Shown piece by piece: positions 26,259 through 34,141 of a stretch of 46,830 nucleotides of DNA. Position 1 is the stretch's first letter; every line of letters starts with the position of its first letter. Below the pieces are notes generated by a model that did no database searches, had not been told where the DNA came from, and saw only the letters and a list, made by a program, of their open reading frames with translations. A program made the position numbers and the translations under genes. The DNA comes from Planctomycetales bacterium (GTDB lineage Bacteria; Planctomycetota; Planctomycetia; Isosphaerales; Isosphaeraceae), in NCBI GenBank assembly GCA_027452145.1, contig DAIDHB010000160.1, positions 1 to 46,830 of the forward strand, in the 5' to 3' direction.

Positions 26259-28955
26259 ATGCACGAGCTGACGATCACGCCGAGCGGACATCTCGTGGTT
26301 CGCGACATGCCGGGTGAGGCGTCCGATCGGGCGGTCTCCGACTCGCTGCTCGCCGCATATGCCGAGAGCCCCGCGCGGGGGATGCTCGCCTCCGCGAGCG
26401 GCGGGGCCGATGCGGCGCTGCCGGCCTCGTTCGAGTTCGCCCGCTCGATCGCCCGGCTCTACCTGGCCGCCCTGTGCCGCGCCGTGTTTGCCGAGCCGGC
26501 CGGGGCACCGCCCGAGGTTGAGCCACCGCCGGATGAGCTGGCCCACGCCGTCCTCCAGGCCCCGCCGATGACTGGGCTCGAGTACCTGGACGTCGAGGTG
26601 CTCGCCGACTGGTGGCGCGAGCTCGATGCCCTGGTCCGCGACGACATCGCGCGGCATCCCGGCGGTGCCCAGGAGTACCTGCGCGAGCGCGACCCGCGGT
26701 GGCAGGCCGTGGGCCGCGTGACCTTCCACCTCGCCGAGAACAAGCGCAACCCCGATTATCCGTTCGCGTTCCTGGCCACCTTCGCCAACGGCCTGACGGC
26801 GCAGGGCAAGGTGAAGCACGAGCCGCTCGGCCGGGCGCTCGAGCAGTACGCCGGGGCGCGGAACCGCGCGGCGATGCTGAACCTGCTGCTGCCCGTCTCG
26901 CGGGCCGCCGAGTCCTCCGAGCTGGTCCGCCGGCTCGTCGAATCGGGCGAGATCTATCGGCCGATTGCCTGGACGCCGAGGGAGGCGTACGACTTCCTGA
27001 AGGCTGTCCCGCTGTTCGAATCGAGCGGCCTGATCGTCCGCGTGCCCGACTGGTGGAGCGCGCGCAAGCCGCCGCGGCCCGCGGTCAACGTGACGGTAAA
27101 CACCAGGGACGCGACGGGCGTCGATGTCGCCTCGATGCTGGATTTCTCGGTCGGCGTGAGCCTCGACGGCGAGACCCTCGACCGCGCGGAGATCGCCCGG
27201 CTGCTCGAGTCGACCGGCGGCCTGGTGCCATTGCGGGGGAAGTGGGTCGAGGTCGACCGGGACAAGTTGAACCAGGCGCTCGAGCACTGGCAGCGCGTCG
27301 AGCAAGAAGTCCGTCGCGAGGGGATCTCGTTCTTCCAGGGGATGCGGCTGCTCTCGGGCGCGAACATCGCCGACGACGGGCAGGATGCCGCGCCCGCGCC
27401 CGCGGTGGTCCACGAATGGTCGGGCGTGACGGCCGGCCCCGAGCTGGAGAAAATCCTCCGCGATCTCCGCTCGCCCGACTCGCTGCTCGAGGCCGCTCCG
27501 CCCGGATTGAAGGCCGAGCTTCGTCCGTATCAGCGGACAGGCTACGGCTGGCTGCGGTTCCTCGCGCGGCTGGGCCTGGGTGCCTGCCTGGCCGACGACA
27601 TGGGCCTGGGCAAGACCATCCAGGTGATCTCGCTGTTGCTCGACCTGAAGCGATCCGGAAAGCCGCGACGGGCGAGTCTGCTGGTCGTTCCGGCGTCGCT
27701 GATCGCCAACTGGAAATCCGAGCTGACTCGGTTCGCACCGGGGCTGACCTTCGCCGTGGCCCATCCCTCGGAAACAGGACCGGGCCGCGGCGAGGTCGGC
27801 CAGGACAGGGCCGACTCGTTCGACCTGGTCATCACCACCTATGGCATGCTCGTCCGCACGGCGTGGATGAAACGGCACCGCTGGCACGCCGTGATGCTCG
27901 ACGAGGCCCAGGCGATCAAGAACTCGGGCACGAAGCAGACCCGGGCCGTCAAGGAATTGACCGCCGACGCGAGGATCGCGATGACGGGCACGCCCGTCGA
28001 GAATCGCCTGTCGGACCTCTGGTCGCTGTTCGACTTCCTCAACCCGGGGCTGCTGGGGAACTCGCGGCAATTCAGCTCGTTCGTCAAGCGGTTGCAGGAC
28101 GCCGAGCAACCGTCGTTCGAACCCCTGCGGAAGCTCGTGCGTCCCTACATCCTCAGGCGGATGAAGACCGATAGGCGGGTGATCGCCGACCTGCCCGACA
28201 AGACCGAGGTCAACGCCTACTGCTCGCTGACGAAGCATCAGGCGGCGCTGTATCAGCATGCCGTGGATGACCTGGCCGAGCAGATCGAGACCGCCGAGGG
28301 GATCGGCCGGCGCGGGATCGTGCTGGCGCAGTTGATGCGACTCAAGCAAATCTGCAACCACCCCGCGCAGGCGACCGGCTCGAATGACTACGACGCCGAT
28401 CGCAGCGGCAAGTTCCGCCGGCTCGCCGAGATCGCCGAGGAGATCGCGGCGCGGCAGGAGAAGGTCCTCGTCTTCACGCAGTTCCGCGAGATGACCGACC
28501 CGCTGGCGGAGTTCCTCGCGACGATCTTCGGCCGGGCCGGGCAGGTCCTGCACGGGGCGACGACGGTGAAGGCCCGCAAGGAGCTGGTCGACCGTTTTCA
28601 GCGCGAGGACGGCCCGCCCTTCTTCGTTTTGTCGCTCAAGGCCGGCGGCACCGGGCTGAACCTGACCGCGGCCTCGCACGTCGTCCACTTCGACCGCTGG
28701 TGGAACCCGGCCGTCGAGAACCAGGCCACTGACCGCGCCTTCCGGATCGGACAGAAGAAGAACGTCCTGGTCCACAAGTTCATCTGCCGGGGTACGGTCG
28801 AGGAGAAAATCGACGAGATGATCGCGAGCAAGAGCCGGGTCGCCGGCGAGGTGATCGGCGGCGGCGAATCGGGCGAAGCCTTGCTCACCGAGATGGACAA
28901 CGATACGTTGCTGGAATTCGTGAAGCTGGATCTCCGCCAGGCCGCCGAGGGGTGA
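26259..28955 (+). CDS. SNF2-family DNA-dependent ATPase (helicase-like)
   Basis: This is a Swi2/Snf2-type motor of 898 residues that would move along duplex DNA. The N-terminal 400 residues match the SNF2-associated region that accompanies this bacterial class (FLKAVPLFESSGLIVRVPDWW and similar). The motor follows: LRPYQRTGYGWLRFL, motif I DDMGLGKTIQV near 445-455, motif II DEAQ near 548, MTGTPVENRLSDLWSLFDFL (motif III), KVLVFTQFREM (motif IV), LSLKAGGTGLNLTAASHVVHFDRWWNPAVE (motif V) and QATDRAFRIGQ (motif VI, about 822-832). All ATPase motifs look intact. A SWIM zinc-finger gene follows 37 bases later, the same pairing as YwqA-YwqB in Bacillus subtilis. Role: DNA-protein remodelling, repair or defence, not known. 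Confidence 0.93.
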   Translation: MHELTITPSGHLVVRDMPGEASDRAVSDSLLAAYAESPARGMLASASGGADAALPASFEFARSIARLYLAALCRAVFAEPAGAPPEVEPPPDELAHAVLQAPPMTGLEYLDVEVLADWWRELDALVRDDIARHPGGAQEYLRERDPRWQAVGRVTFHLAENKRNPDYPFAFLATFANGLTAQGKVKHEPLGRALEQYAGARNRAAMLNLLLPVSRAAESSELVRRLVESGEIYRPIAWTPREAYDFLKAVPLFESSGLIVRVPDWWSARKPPRPAVNVTVNTRDATGVDVASMLDFSVGVSLDGETLDRAEIARLLESTGGLVPLRGKWVEVDRDKLNQALEHWQRVEQEVRREGISFFQGMRLLSGANIADDGQDAAPAPAVVHEWSGVTAGPELEKILRDLRSPDSLLEAAPPGLKAELRPYQRTGYGWLRFLARLGLGACLADDMGLGKTIQVISLLLDLKRSGKPRRASLLVVPASLIANWKSELTRFAPGLTFAVAHPSETGPGRGEVGQDRADSFDLVITTYGMLVRTAWMKRHRWHAVMLDEAQAIKNSGTKQTRAVKELTADARIAMTGTPVENRLSDLWSLFDFLNPGLLGNSRQFSSFVKRLQDAEQPSFEPLRKLVRPYILRRMKTDRRVIADLPDKTEVNAYCSLTKHQAALYQHAVDDLAEQIETAEGIGRRGIVLAQLMRLKQICNHPAQATGSNDYDADRSGKFRRLAEIAEEIAARQEKVLVFTQFREMTDPLAEFLATIFGRAGQVLHGATTVKARKELVDRFQREDGPPFFVLSLKAGGTGLNLTAASHVVHFDRWWNPAVENQATDRAFRIGQKKNVLVHKFICRGTVEEKIDEMIASKSRVAGEVIGGGESGEALLTEMDNDTLLEFVKLDLRQAAEG

Positions 28956-28992
28956 CACCGGTCGGAAGGCGAGGGGAAAGGCAGGGTGCATC

Positions 28993-29895
28993 ATGGGGTG
29001 GGATGACTACTACGGATACAGACCTTACGTCTCGGTCGCGCAGCGGCGGGCCCAGGCCGCCAGGGAGGCTGCCCGGCGTGCCAAGCAGGGCGAGAAGCTT
29101 TCTCCCGTCGTGATCGAGGGTCGAACCATCACGACCACGTTCTGGGGCAAGGCGTGGTGCACGAACCTCGAGAGCTACAGCGACTTCGCCAACCGCTTGC
29201 CGCGCGGGCGCACCTACGCCTGCAACGGTTCGGTCATCGACCTGAAGATTGCGAAGGGCCAGATCAAGGCCCTGGTGTACGGTTCTGAGCTCTACAAGAT
29301 CCAGATCGACATCGACCCGCTGCCGAAGGCCCGCTGGGAAGCTCTGAAGCAGCAATGCGCAGGGCAGATCGCGTCGCTGGTCGAGCTGCTCCAGGGCCGG
29401 CTGTCGAAGGGGGTGATGGAGCGGGTCACCGACCGCAAGCACGGCCTGTTCCCCGCGCCGGCCGAGATCCGCCTGCGGTGCAGTTGCCCCGATTACGCCG
29501 GGATGTGCAAGCATATCGCAGCGGTGATGTACGGCGTCGGCAACCGGCTCGACTCATCGCCCGAATTGCTGTTCCTCCTGCGCGGCGTGGATCACCTGGA
29601 ATTGATCGAGCAGGCGATCCCGGCCGCGCCGGCGGATGCCGGGCGAGGCGCCCCTGCGATCGCCGCCGAAGACCTCGGCGACATCTTCGGCATCGAGGTC
29701 GACGCGGGGCCAGCCCCGGCCACCAAGGCCGCGACCGCCGGGAAGACTCCGGAGAAAAAGGCGTCCCGCCCGCCGCGTGCTGCCGGTGCAGTAAAGGCCG
29801 CCGGTGCGGCGAAGGCCCCAAGCAAGGCGAAGGCCGCCGGTGCGGCGAAGGCTACAAGCAAGGCGAAAAAGACGTCGCCTCGCAATCGAGGATAG
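28993..29895 (+). CDS. SWIM zinc-finger protein with histone-like basic tail
   Basis: This is a 300-residue DNA- or protein-binding partner of the SNF2 motor. The N-terminal part (TTTFWGKAWCTNLESYSDFANRLPRGR) and the SWIM finger are as in YwqB-like proteins; the finger CSCPDYAGMCKHI uses Cys163, Cys165, Cys172 and His174 (CxCxnCxH). An acidic linker (AAEDLGDIFGIEVDAGPAP) is followed by a basic tail of about 65 residues made of Ala, Lys, Pro and Gly (AGAAKAPSKAKAAGAAKAT), like the C-terminal tails of histone H1. The tail includes two 36-base tandem repeats. The ATG at 28993 opens the family N-terminus GWDDYYGYRPYV. It lies 37 bases after the SNF2 gene and 3 bases before the thioesterase gene. 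Confidence 0.92.
   Translation: MGWDDYYGYRPYVSVAQRRAQAAREAARRAKQGEKLSPVVIEGRTITTTFWGKAWCTNLESYSDFANRLPRGRTYACNGSVIDLKIAKGQIKALVYGSELYKIQIDIDPLPKARWEALKQQCAGQIASLVELLQGRLSKGVMERVTDRKHGLFPAPAEIRLRCSCPDYAGMCKHIAAVMYGVGNRLDSSPELLFLLRGVDHLELIEQAIPAAPADAGRGAPAIAAEDLGDIFGIEVDAGPAPATKAATAGKTPEKKASRPPRAAGAVKAAGAAKAPSKAKAAGAAKATSKAKKTSPRNRG
29797..29868 (+). repeat. two tandem 36-base repeats within the SWIM gene
   Basis: The units at 29797-29832 and 29833-29868 differ at four bases by my reading and keep frame. Each encodes AAGAAK plus a short A/P/T-S-K-A-K block. They probably arose by slippage and lengthen the basic tail. Confidence 0.85.
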
Positions 29896-29898
29896 TCG

Positions 29899-30357
29899 AT
29901 GGTCCTGGACGGAGCGAACGAGGTGGATGAGCTGCTGGCGGGGTATCCGGTGGTGATCGAGCTGCCGGTGCAGTGGGGCGAACAGGATGCGTTCGGCCAC
30001 GTGAATAACGTGATCTACTTTCGATGGTTCGAATCCGCCCGGATCGCCTACTTCGGGCGGATCGGGCTGATGAAGCCGGAGGACGTGGCGCAGGTCGGGC
30101 CGATCCTGGCGTCGTCGTCGTGCGACTACCGGCGGTCGATCGTGTTCCCGGACTCGGTCCGCATCGGCATCCGGGCGTCGCGGATCGGGCGGACGAGCAT
30201 CGCGTTCGAGCACCGGATCGTCAGCCTCGAGCAGCGCGCGCTGGCGGCCGAGGGAACGTCGACCACGGTGGTCTACGACTATGCCGCGAAGCGCCCGAGC
30301 CCGGTGCCCGACAGCCTGCGTCAGGCGATCGAGGACCTGGAAGGCTGGTCGCGGTAG
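29899..30357 (+). CDS. acyl-CoA thioesterase, 4HBT (YbgC/FadM-like)
   Basis: This is a 152-residue single hot-dog domain that would hydrolyse acyl-CoA or acyl-carrier thioesters in the cytoplasm. The family motif QWGEQDAFGHVNNVIYFRWFESARIAYF (about 28-55) includes the catalytic Asp in EQDAFGHVNN. The strands SSSCDYRRSIVFPDSVRIG and RTSIAFEHRIVSLEQRALAAEGTSTTVVYD follow, as in YbgC/FadM-type thioesterases. Its ATG lies 3 bases after the SWIM stop codon, so it is surely co-transcribed with the SNF2-SWIM pair. Why a thioesterase belongs there is not clear. It ends before a 30-base-arm hairpin repeat. Confidence 0.92.
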   Translation: MVLDGANEVDELLAGYPVVIELPVQWGEQDAFGHVNNVIYFRWFESARIAYFGRIGLMKPEDVAQVGPILASSSCDYRRSIVFPDSVRIGIRASRIGRTSIAFEHRIVSLEQRALAAEGTSTTVVYDYAAKRPSPVPDSLRQAIEDLEGWSR

Positions 30358-30440
30358 GCACGCCGGCCGGCTGGCGCTTCCAGCGTACCTTGAGCACCGC
30401 CGAACCCATCGCCGCGCGACGGCGATTGGAGGAAGAGGAC

Positions 30441-30555
30441 AACCGCGAAAAACGCGAAAAACGTGAAAAAAGAGGGACGAGCGAGCTCACGGCGAATGGG
30501 GTCGCGGCCTCGTCTCATTCCACGCTTTTTCGCGTTTTTCGCGTTTTTCGCGGTT
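30441..30555. repeat. hairpin repeat with CGCGAAAAACG units (family E)
   Basis: The left arm (30441-30470) starts AACCGCGAAAAACGCGAAAA and the right arm (30526-30555) is its reverse complement with one mismatch over 30 bases. Each arm is made of the decamer CGCGAAAAAC repeated. It lies between convergent genes, and the right arm gives T-runs for plus-strand RNA, as a terminator would. Similar tracts are widespread in planctomycetes, as far as I recall. Confidence 0.8.
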
Positions 30556-30577
30556 AAATCTGGAACTCGAAGGAATC

Positions 30578-31516
30578 TCAAGGCCGGGCGTCGGCCTCGG
30601 CCTTGTTCTCGAGATACCAGCGAATCGTCCGGGCCAGCCCGGCCTCGAGGCTGGTCGGCGGCTTCCAGTTCAGGACGCTCTCCATCTTCGAGACGTCGAG
30701 TACCTTGCGCATCACGCCGTCGGCCTTGGTCGTATCCCAGACGATCTCGCCGCGGAAGTTCGTGAGCTTCGCGACGAGCTCGGACAGCTCTCGGATCGAG
30801 GTGCCGATGCCGGTCCCGACGTTGAGCGGCTCGGTGTAGCCGCTCTTGAGCAGCCGCGCGACGGCCTCGGCCGCGTCGCCCGAGTAGATGAACTCGCGCA
30901 CCGGGGCGCCGGTGCCCCAGCACACGACCTTGTCGGCCTTCGCCTGCACGGCGTCGGCGAACTTCTTGATGAGCGCGGCGGCGACGTGCGATCGGTACTC
31001 GCCGAAGACGTCGTACTCGCCGTACAGGTTGGTGACGATCGGCATCTGGCCGACGATGTTGAAGCCCTTCTGATAGGCGCGGAGGCCGACCTCGAGGACC
31101 TTCTTGGTGAACCCGTACGACTCGACCGAGGGATGCAGCGGCCCGGCCCAGAAGTCGGATTCCTTCATGTCGCCGGCCACGCCGCCCGGGTACGAGCACG
31201 CCGAGCCCACGGCCATCACCTTGCGCACGCCGGCCTTCGCGGCGGCCTCGAGCAGGTTGACGCCCATGATGATGTTCTTCGAGAAGATCTGCGTCGGCTC
31301 GGCGATGCAGATCCCCAGGCCGCCGTAATACGCGGCCGAGTGGACGATGGTGTCCGGCCGCAGCCGCTCGACCGTGCGACGGGTGAGCGAGGCGTCCATC
31401 AGGTCGAACTCGGGGCGCCCCGGGGTCATCACGTCGTAGCCGTGACGCCGCAGGGCCTCGGCGATCCGACGGCCGAAGAAGCCGGTCCCGCCGGTTAATA
31501 GTACGCGCTCCGCCAT
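30578..31516 (-). CDS. NAD-dependent epimerase/reductase, GDP-L-fucose synthase-like
   Basis: This is a 312-residue cytoplasmic SDR enzyme. The NAD(P) loop GGTGFFG is at 9-15. Key positions of GDP-L-fucose synthase are present: GSACSYP with Ser105 and Cys107 (Ser-x-Cys as in the known enzyme), YGFTK with Tyr134 and Lys138, and NLYGEYDVFGEYRSHV with His177, whose spacing matches the family's NLYGxxDxF...SHV. Substrate-binding WGTGAPVREFIYSGDAAEA follows. It would epimerise and reduce a GDP-4-keto-6-deoxymannose-type sugar. It lies 25 bases downstream of another epimerase gene on the same strand. No GDP-mannose dehydratase gene is in this window. Identity of the exact sugar is inferred. Confidence 0.85.
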   Translation of the reverse strand: MAERVLLTGGTGFFGRRIAEALRRHGYDVMTPGRPEFDLMDASLTRRTVERLRPDTIVHSAAYYGGLGICIAEPTQIFSKNIIMGVNLLEAAAKAGVRKVMAVGSACSYPGGVAGDMKESDFWAGPLHPSVESYGFTKKVLEVGLRAYQKGFNIVGQMPIVTNLYGEYDVFGEYRSHVAAALIKKFADAVQAKADKVVCWGTGAPVREFIYSGDAAEAVARLLKSGYTEPLNVGTGIGTSIRELSELVAKLTNFRGEIVWDTTKADGVMRKVLDVSKMESVLNWKPPTSLEAGLARTIRWYLENKAEADARP

Positions 31517-31541
31517 GTCGGTTCCTCCCTCGCTCGGTGGG

Positions 31542-32474
31542 TCAGGCGTTGCGGAGCGGGTTGAAGATCGTCAGCACGCGGAGGATCTTCACCAGTTCCT
31601 GGATGCTGCCGTCCAGGTCGACCTTCGCGCGGAAGCCGACCGACTTGAGCCGGCTGTAGTCGACCTCGTAGTCGCGCTGGTCGGGGTCGCTGCCCACCTG
31701 CGCCTCGTGGAGGTAGTAATCCACGTATTCCTTGATCTTCAGCGCAATCTCGCGCTTGGTGTAGTTCATCGACTCGTCGCCGACGTTGAACACCTTGCCG
31801 CTCATCGCGTCGAAGTTCTGCATGGCGAACGGGTAGATCGCGGCGGCGTCACTGCTGTGCAGGAACGTGCGGCGGAAGTAGCCCTCGAAGAGGACGATCT
31901 GCCGGTTGTGCAGCGCCTGGTAGACGAAGTCATTCACCAGGAGATCCAGCCGCATCCGCGGCGAGCTGCCGAAGACGGTGGCGAAGCGGAGGATGGTGTG
32001 CTGCCGGCCCGAGTCGCGGATCAGCATCTCGGCGTCGCGCTTGGTCCGCCCGTAGAGGGTCAGCGGGGCGATCGGGGTCTCCTCATTGGCGACGCCCAGG
32101 ACCTTGCCGTAGGTCGAGCCGGTCGAGGCGAAGATGAGCCGCTGGCCCATCCCCATCGCGGCCAGGACGTTTTTGGTCCCGTCGACATTCGTCGCGACGC
32201 TCAGTTGCGGGTCGGCCGCGCAGGCCGGGTAGCCGACGATCGCCGCGAGGTGGAGGATCCAGTCGTGGTCGCCGACCGCCTTGGCGACCGCCGAGGCGTC
32301 GCGGATATCCCCCTTGATGATGTTCAGCTTCGGATGCGAGCTGAAGCCCAAAAGGGGCTGCGCGCCGAACATGAGCGAGTCGAAGATCGTCACCTCGTGA
32401 CCCTGCTCCAGGATCATGGGCGTGAGGACCGAACCGATGTAGCCGGCGCCGCCGGTGATCAAGACTTTGGCCAA
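31542..32474 (-). CDS. NAD-dependent epimerase/dehydratase (UDP-sugar 4-epimerase-like)
   Basis: This is a 310-residue extended-SDR enzyme. Rossmann loop GGAGYIGS lies at about 8-15, with the Ser of FASTGSTYGKV and YGRTKRD (Tyr-x3-Lys) as the catalytic set. VGYPACAADP, RFATVFGSSPRMRLDL and YFRRTFLHSSDAAA follow the order of NDP-sugar epimerases. The start is a TTG at 32472-32474 with AGGAG eight bases upstream; from it the protein begins (M)AKVLITGGAGYIG. An in-frame ATG 222 bases further up leads only through low-complexity Arg/Pro sequence and is rejected. It precedes the fucose-synthase-like gene, and the two likely supply activated sugars for surface polysaccharide. Confidence 0.88.
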   Translation of the reverse strand: MAKVLITGGAGYIGSVLTPMILEQGHEVTIFDSLMFGAQPLLGFSSHPKLNIIKGDIRDASAVAKAVGDHDWILHLAAIVGYPACAADPQLSVATNVDGTKNVLAAMGMGQRLIFASTGSTYGKVLGVANEETPIAPLTLYGRTKRDAEMLIRDSGRQHTILRFATVFGSSPRMRLDLLVNDFVYQALHNRQIVLFEGYFRRTFLHSSDAAAIYPFAMQNFDAMSGKVFNVGDESMNYTKREIALKIKEYVDYYLHEAQVGSDPDQRDYEVDYSRLKSVGFRAKVDLDGSIQELVKILRVLTIFNPLRNA

Positions 32475-33209
32475 GGTCGCAACTCCTTTGTGCTGGCCGG
32501 GGCGCCGATCGGGTCCCGGTTCGCCGGGGCGGGATCGGCGGGCGTCGGGTTGGCTCCGCGACGACCGGCGACCTCGCAACGTCGGACCGATTCCAGACCT
32601 TGCCCCGGAAGACTCCATCCTCATCCTGGTTGTGGGATCAAAGACCTGCGCAACGAGGGGATGACCCTCGGTGTTCGGCGGTCGCCGCGACGGCAAGGGC
32701 CCGGTGCGCGGCGGTGGCCCGGCGGCGTGACGCGCCCGACCGCGGCGCGCGGGAGCGTGCGGCGACGTGTCGCGTCCGTAAGGGCCGATTCGTTCGTCGG
32801 CTCCCGGGGATTCCGTCCCGCGGTGCCGCCGCTTTTCATCTCAGATGAAAGCCCCTGGTGCCTCCTGCATGGGTTCTCGTTCGATGGTTGTGCCGCGGAC
32901 CGATTCCTGCCAGTCCGTTCGGGGTCGTGCTGAGCAGAGCAGAGCAGATCAGATCAGAGCGTGGGATTCCGCGACGGGCACGAGAGCAGAGCAAGCAGCG
33001 CAGTTCGACCTGCCGCGGACGGCCAGACAGGTGGTACGATCGGGGTGCTATCGCGGATCGCGGGCACAGGATACCCTCGGTGCCAGTACGACGCAAGGGC
33101 GATTGTGGGCCGCGGCGTCGGCGTTGGCGCCGCGGCGACGGGCCGCGCGCCGCAAGTCCATGCCGGATGAATCGATTCGCGCCGGTCCCCGCACCGTGGA
33201 ATTCCCAGC
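32475..33209. other. intergenic region with dyad and short repeats
   Basis: About 735 bases, divergent between the epimerase pair (minus) and the rRNA methyltransferase gene (plus). I see no gene. It contains a perfect 17-base dyad TTTCATCTCAGATGAAA at 32834-32850, a run of near-identical pentamers (AGAGC/AGATC) at 32931-32960, and an extended -10 TGGTACGAT at 33032-33040 on the plus strand. Confidence 0.5.
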
Positions 33210-34007
33210 ATGCCCCGCATCCCGATCGACGACCCGGACGATCCCCGGATCGCCGCTTATCGCTCGCTCAAGGCCACCAATGCGACGCGGGGCCTGGGCC
33301 AGTTCGTGGTCGAGGGAGAGCGGCTGCTCGACCGGCTGCTGGCCAGCCGCTTCCCGACGGCCTCGGTCCTGGTGGGCGACCGATACGAGGATCGGCTCGC
33401 GGCCGCGATTTCCGAGGACGTGCCGGTGTACGTCGCGCCCCACGCCCTGGTCGACGCGATCGTCGGATTCCCGTTTCATCGGGGTGTACTCGGTTGCGGA
33501 CTTCGCCGGCCGTGGCCGTCGCTCGACGAGCTGATCGACGGCGGCGATCCCGGGCGATCGAGGTTCGTCGTCGTCTGTCCCAAGCTGAGCAATCCCGAGA
33601 ACCTGGGCGCGCTGGCGCGGATCGGTGATGTGTTCGGGGTCGACGCGATCCTGGCTGGTCCCGAGTGCCCGGATCCGCTCTCGCGCCGGGTGCTTCGGGT
33701 CTCGATGGGGACGGCGCTGCGGCTGCCGGTGATCGTCGAGGATCGCCCGGAAGACCCCGCATCTCGGCTGGCGGACGCGCACGGCTTCGAGCTGGTGGCC
33801 GCGGTCGCGGATCGATCAGCCGAGGCGTTCGACGCGTCGCCGCGGCCGCGGCGGCTGGCACTTGTGCTGGGCGACGAGCACGAGGGGATCGACGCCGACT
33901 GGCTGGCGCGGTGCCATCGCGCGGTCACGATCCCGATGCGTCCTGGCGCCAGCTCGCTCAACGTCGCCGTCGCCGCTGGTATCCTGATCCACCATTATTC
34001 GCGGTGA
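33210..34007 (+). CDS. TrmH/SpoU family RNA 2'-O-methyltransferase
   Basis: This is a 265-residue SPOUT-class methyltransferase that would put a 2'-O-methyl group on tRNA or rRNA using S-adenosylmethionine. The N-terminal substrate-binding segment (GLGQFVVEGERLLDRLLASRF) is followed by the knotted domain with its three motifs: motif 1 NPENLGALARIGDVFGVDAI, motif 2 LALVLGDEHEGIDADWL and motif 3 VTIPMRPGASSLNVAVAAGIL. The motif 3 Ser-Leu-Asn is the SAM-binding knot. The ATG at 33210 opens MPRIPIDDPDDPRI; its ribosome binding site is weak. It stands alone, between the large intergenic region and a family C repeat. Confidence 0.93.
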   Translation: MPRIPIDDPDDPRIAAYRSLKATNATRGLGQFVVEGERLLDRLLASRFPTASVLVGDRYEDRLAAAISEDVPVYVAPHALVDAIVGFPFHRGVLGCGLRRPWPSLDELIDGGDPGRSRFVVVCPKLSNPENLGALARIGDVFGVDAILAGPECPDPLSRRVLRVSMGTALRLPVIVEDRPEDPASRLADAHGFELVAAVADRSAEAFDASPRPRRLALVLGDEHEGIDADWLARCHRAVTIPMRPGASSLNVAVAAGILIHHYSR

Positions 34008-34035
34008 GGGCGGGGCGCGGGTTGAGAGACCCATC

Positions 34036-34113
34036 GGGAGGGCGAGCCTCCCGGCGAGCCGGGATCCGGGGATGCCGACGCGCCATCTCGGCTCGGCAGG
34101 AGCCTCGCCCTCC
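34036..34113. repeat. family C hairpin repeat, inverted copy
   Basis: A 78-base element that can fold on itself, from GGGAGGGCGAGCCTCCCGGC to AGCCTCGCCCTCC. Its reverse complement is identical, as far as I can align by eye, to 41531-41608. It lies between the convergent methyltransferase and transglutaminase-esterase genes. Confidence 0.9.
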
Positions 34114-34141
34114 TAGACCCGCGGCAGGGCCCGATCCATCC

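Noticed and set aside
26049..28994. 981-residue open frame opposite the SNF2 gene
   Set aside because: It is the antisense shadow of a gene with intact helicase motifs; such long frames are expected at this GC content.
32845..33534. Possible gene in the large intergenic region ahead of the methyltransferase
   Set aside because: The frame overlaps the methyltransferase start and shows low-complexity Arg/Pro/Ser sequence without motifs.
34036..34113. Short peptides of the SAGASPS type encoded by family C repeats
   Set aside because: They are translations of a non-coding hairpin repeat and occur in both orientations.
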